A DNA stretch of 64,000 bases from Lelliottia sp. WAP21 (lineage in GTDB: Bacteria > Pseudomonadota > Gammaproteobacteria > Enterobacterales > Enterobacteriaceae), in assembly GCF_020532665.2 (NCBI RefSeq), contig NZ_JAIWPG020000009.1, positions 1-64,000 on the forward strand. Reading direction: 5' to 3'. Under the pieces are notes generated by a model. It was not told the DNA's origin and did no database searches. It was given only the letters and a program-made list of their open reading frames with translations. Shown here one piece after another: positions 61,544-64,000 of this stretch. Made by a program: the position numbers and the translations under genes. Every line of letters begins with the position of its first letter. Positions within the stretch are counted from its first letter, which is position 1.

Positions 61544-62416
61544 CTAACCAGCAAGCTGGTATGTTCCCGTCCGCGACATAATCATCCTCTGTTTAACCCG
61601 TCTTTTTATCTCATTCCCAACATCATGGAAGTTTAATCGACACTCGCCGGCAGCAATTTCACGCGTCAGTTCCTTTCTCACAAGCGATGAGATTTCCCGA
61701 TAACTTAAATGTGCTTCTCTTCTCGCTCTGGCCCGTTTCTCCCCATACGCTTTACGCATCAATCGGTATGCTTTGAAGCGTTCTCTGAATGCGGTCCAGG
61801 CGAGAGATATAAGCTTGTCCAGTGTTAAACGTGGCTTACCTTTTTGTGAACGTTGCATGTTTTTATATTCTGCCCGGCTTTTCCTGGCGGCTGAAACAGC
61901 GTCTTCAGATACTTGTATCGATTCAAAAAACAATCCAGTGAAAGTAATGTTAGTGGGTAAATAACAGCCTAATTCCGGATCAAACTCTGTCTGGTATGTG
62001 ATGATACCCAGCTCCTTAGCAAGATACTGGAGTGCCCGCGTTGCCCTACTGATAGACAATTTCCCGCTCTTTGTTTCTGTCGCAAGACCACACTCGCTTG
62101 CCAGCGTAGTCATCGTTGCATTTACCCTGTTTGCGAGAGGATCGTAATGAAAACAAATTGCCTGTATGAGTGCGTCTATTGCACGGCAACGTAGTAAAGG
62201 CGGCCTGCGCTGCCTTGTCCCTTTAGCGCGTGACAAAGTTACCAAAAGGGTAAAATTCCAGGTCTGAGTAAAATTCATAGCCTTTTGCATGAGCATTTTG
62301 TTGAAAGGTAATGTCCTCTTTGGGCGCTCAGTTCCCTTCTGACAAGGAACGATGAAGATTGGGAAGGGATTTTTAACCTGTACATATTCAGATGTCGTCA
62401 TACTCCGGAGCGTCAT
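61544..62416 (-). CDS. repA: IncFII-type replication initiator RepA
   Basis: The 290-residue RepFIIA-type initiator binds the downstream oriR and starts plasmid replication. Highly characteristic blocks: RRPPLLRCRAIDALIQAICFHYDPLANRVNATMTTLASECGLAT (about residues 75-117), SKLSISRATRALQYLAKELG-type region, and the basic C-terminal tail. I place the start at ATG 62416 because the leader peptide stop overlaps it as ATGA and GGAGG is nearby, as in the tap-repA coupling of plasmid R1; ATG 62437 and 62401 are alternatives. The minus-strand gene faces hipA convergently. Confidence 0.92.
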   Translation of the reverse strand: MTLRSMTTSEYVQVKNPFPIFIVPCQKGTERPKRTLPFNKMLMQKAMNFTQTWNFTLLVTLSRAKGTRQRRPPLLRCRAIDALIQAICFHYDPLANRVNATMTTLASECGLATETKSGKLSISRATRALQYLAKELGIITYQTEFDPELGCYLPTNITFTGLFFESIQVSEDAVSAARKSRAEYKNMQRSQKGKPRLTLDKLISLAWTAFRERFKAYRLMRKAYGEKRARARREAHLSYREISSLVRKELTREIAAGECRLNFHDVGNEIKRRVKQRMIMSRTGTYQLAG

Positions 62417-62520
62417 ATAACCTCCGGGATCAAACATGTGCGACCGACAGAAGGATAAATACCTTGTGATATGTAAGTCATAACGTTAACATTTCCATGT
62501 TGTGTGTTTATTGAACGCAT
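62413..62520 (-). CDS. Tap-like leader peptide of repA
   Basis: A 35-codon frame (ATG 62520; an internal ATG at 62481 gives 22 codons, closer to the 24-residue Tap of R1) ends with a TGA that overlaps the repA ATG (ATGA). In R1-type plasmids translation of Tap is needed for RepA synthesis, and CopA RNA blocks it. The peptide sequence itself is not conserved; the case rests on position, overlap and the antisense RNA on the opposite strand. Confidence 0.65.
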   Translation of the reverse strand: MRSINTQHGNVNVMTYISQGIYPSVGRTCLIPEVI

Positions 62521-62577
62521 GCGCCTAAACCCCGTTTTTCGTCCCGGACAGGATTGTGATAAACGGGGTTTTTCTTT
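62499..62577 (+). ncRNA. copA: CopA-like antisense RNA controlling repA
   Basis: On the strand opposite repA, a promoter with TTGTGA (62464-62469) and TAACAT (62487-62492) and 17-bp spacing would start an RNA near 62499 that ends at a strong terminator: AAACCCCGTTT (62527-62537) pairs perfectly with AAACGGGGTTT (62561-62571) followed by TTTCTTTT. The transcript of about 80 nt is complementary to the repA leader, including the start of the leader peptide, as for CopA/Inc RNA of R1. The 23-nt loop would be the kissing loop that sets incompatibility. Confidence 0.75.
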
Positions 62578-62580
62578 TGT
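62527..62580 (+). terminator. CopA terminator / kissing hairpin
   Basis: An 11-bp perfect stem with a 23-nt loop containing CCCGG, followed by a T-rich tail on the plus strand. In R1-type replicons this hairpin both terminates CopA and makes first contact with CopT in the repA mRNA. Confidence 0.8.
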
Positions 62581-62671
62581 CTGAGTCGAGGCAAAAAAAA
62601 TGGCGGCTTAATGCTAAATAAGAGGGAGTTCCGGGACATATCCGCACAGCAGGACTTAGGGATAACTTCTG

Positions 62672-63235
62672 TTAATAAGATGATTTCCAGTCTATGCCGC
62701 TATCCCAACGAGAATGCCAGTGTGTAAGGTATCTCTGGGCCAGCTCTGGCATATCATGAATGACCAGCACATTTTCTGAATTTTTGCGGGCGCCAGCCGC
62801 TGTGTAATTAAAAGAGCCGGTTTGCAAGATACTGGCATCTACAATCATCGCTTTGTCATGCAAGATAGCGAAAATATCGTTAGTTCGTAGCGGTATGCCG
62901 GCATTCACCAGTAAGCTCATCGCAGCTTTACTGGCATTGTTATTTTTTCCTGCATTAGCTTTCCAGTCCAGTACCACCCTGACGTCCACACCCCGACGTT
63001 TTGCCCGGATAAGCGCACCGGTCACCTCAGGAGAGGTGAATGAATAGCCCATCAGGCGGATTTCCTGCTGCGCAGCCTCAATTGTCTTAAGAACAAGCTG
63101 TAGAGCTGTACCTTCCGGAGAGAATCCTGCCTCAATGGTGGCTGCGTGAGTTTTCGGTACTGACGCAAACAGCGCCAGACCGAACAGGCCGGACAGAAGC
63201 CATCGGCACATATGTTTTTTATGCATTGTTTGCAT
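62672..63235 (-). CDS. nuc: Plasmid endonuclease Nuc, phospholipase D family
   Basis: About 187 residues. PLD-superfamily nuclease (Nuc of pKM101 type) exported to the periplasm: signal peptide ending THA-ATIEAGF (about residue 32). The single HKD motif is intact: HDKAMIVD followed by LQTGSFNYTAAG (H-x-K-x4-D-x6-G-S-x-N), and NSEN follows. It acts as a dimer with one motif per subunit. ATG at 63235 follows AAAGGAAATACC. It lies between traX and the replication region, where many F-type plasmids carry it. Confidence 0.9.
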   Translation of the reverse strand: MQTMHKKHMCRWLLSGLFGLALFASVPKTHAATIEAGFSPEGTALQLVLKTIEAAQQEIRLMGYSFTSPEVTGALIRAKRRGVDVRVVLDWKANAGKNNNASKAAMSLLVNAGIPLRTNDIFAILHDKAMIVDASILQTGSFNYTAAGARKNSENVLVIHDMPELAQRYLTHWHSRWDSGIDWKSSY

Positions 63236-63448
63236 GGTATTTCCTTTGCTGGATGTATTCAAAAACGCTGGAATCGGGGGGAACTCGTTTTTCCCCGATT
63301 GCCGGGGTTGGACAACGACGTCCTGCGGAGGCGTCAGGCCGTTGTGGCTGAACTAAACCTGACCGGGAAAAGCCAGTTTCACGTGTTTAACTGCAGGTAC
63401 TGCATTTTGCTTTTTTCCCATATGATTACTTTCACAGGCAGAGACAGG

Positions 63449-64000
63449 TCAGAGAATACTGAACAGAAAACCAATACACAGCAGATGGAGGGCATACGCT
63501 GGTGCAAACCACCGTCCGGCCTGAAGGCGTCGTCCGAGAGCAGGTACCAGCCCGTGCACGCAAAACAGCACAGCCAGCGTCAGCAGTACGCCGGAGATCA
63601 TCATCACATCACCGTGCCGGGCATTAAGCAGGGCGACCAGCAATAGCCAGCCAGCAAACAGGGCTGGCCGCAGTGAGTCCCTGACGTGCCAGACAAGAAG
63701 CGCACCGGCGAGCATCAGCAGACCGGGTATGCCGTAACTGGCAGAGCTGAGTGGCAGATACCCCACCAGGACCGTGAACGCTGCAACGCCATTAAGCACG
63801 GTCGCCGCCTGCAGGAAACGGGTCACCTGCATGACAACGGCGAAGGCGAACAGGATATTCAGTTGCCACCACATGAGTCCGGCTTCCCTGAAGGCCAGCC
63901 AATAACCCGGCTGGGCCAGGAGCGCCATCAGCCACAGGCGGTTAAGGATGTGCTGACGCAAGGTTTTACCTGCCATGTTGCAGCCGCTGACCAGCGCAAA
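63449..64000 (-). CDS. traX: TraX pilin acetylase, N-terminus outside window
   Basis: The frame stays open to the right edge (184 codons seen; the window ends at FALVSGCNMAGKT, which aligns with the FALVWGLNLS region of F TraX). TraX N-acetylates the F pilin. Multi-pass membrane protein: INRLW-like LNRLWLMALLAQPGYWLAF, NILFAFAVVMQV, SYGIPGLLMLAGAL and a final LLCIGFLFSIL match. It is expected at the end of the tra operon, so a conjugation region probably continues to the right. The Met at 63976 is internal. Confidence 0.85.
   Translation of the reverse strand, partial: FALVSGCNMAGKTLRQHILNRLWLMALLAQPGYWLAFREAGLMWWQLNILFAFAVVMQVTRFLQAATVLNGVAAFTVLVGYLPLSSASYGIPGLLMLAGALLVWHVRDSLRPALFAGWLLLVALLNARHGDVMMISGVLLTLAVLFCVHGLVPALGRRLQAGRWFAPAYALHLLCIGFLFSIL

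Overview
The window reads as part of a large F-type plasmid of an enterobacterium (Enterobacter/Citrobacter/Klebsiella/Salmonella-like). At the right end lie an IncFII-type repA with a coupled leader and a CopA-like antisense RNA, a plasmid PLD-family nuclease and a traX that runs off the edge. The rest is a mosaic: niche genes separated by IS scars, prophage scraps and toxin-antitoxin modules. No rRNA, tRNA or CRISPR array was seen.

Layout. 0-1.2 kb: a coiled-coil secreted protein and a lipoprotein, coupled by an ATGA overlap. 1.9-3.65 kb: a scar of decayed IS3-family and IS110-family genes and the last ~42 codons of an oppF-like gene. 3.9-11 kb: a complete-looking P-pilus-type operon (papA, C, D, K, E, F-like genes and a tip-adhesin candidate) without papH, papJ, papB or papI. 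11-18.3 kb: non-coding and decayed DNA holding four ~97-bp hairpins with conserved arms and variable apices, each between intrinsic terminators; also phage lysis/tail remnants, an OmpC-family porin, two small unknown genes and a possible sRNA. 18.3-22.5 kb: TacAT-like, ParDE and VapBC modules around an ISNCY/IS1202-like element. 22.5-26.8 kb: a possible defence patch, with a PutAbiC-like membrane protein and an overlapping ATPase + DUF4435 pair resembling PARIS (AriA/AriB). 27.5 kb: a tyrosine recombinase.

28.5-33.5 kb: a four-gene inverse-autotransporter locus resembling Salmonella ZirTSU/SinHI. 34.4-39.5 kb: a yjhIHGF operon (IclR regulator, aldolase, D-xylonate dehydratase, GntP permease). 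39.9-41.2 kb: a ybcL-ybcM pair. 41.5-50.4 kb: a sugar-acid block with two DgoK-like kinases, a KDPGal-type aldolase, an iron-dependent alcohol dehydrogenase, a tripartite tricarboxylate (TctCBA) transporter and two paralogous IclR regulators. 50.6-57.3 kb: an SGNH hydrolase and porin, a fumarase/adenylosuccinate-lyase-family enzyme, an RpiR regulator and a DcuC-family carrier. 57.4-59 kb: a malic-enzyme fragment, nudI and an orphan Phd/YefM antitoxin. 59.6-61.5 kb: hipBA. 61.5-64 kb: replication and the edge of the transfer region.

Together the cargo suggests a host-association or plant-niche plasmid: attachment (pilus, inverse autotransporter system), uptake and breakdown of acidic sugars (porins, three transporter families, kinases, aldolases, dehydratase), phage defence, and several addiction modules. 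Family assignments come from recalled protein families and visible motifs; no database search was run.
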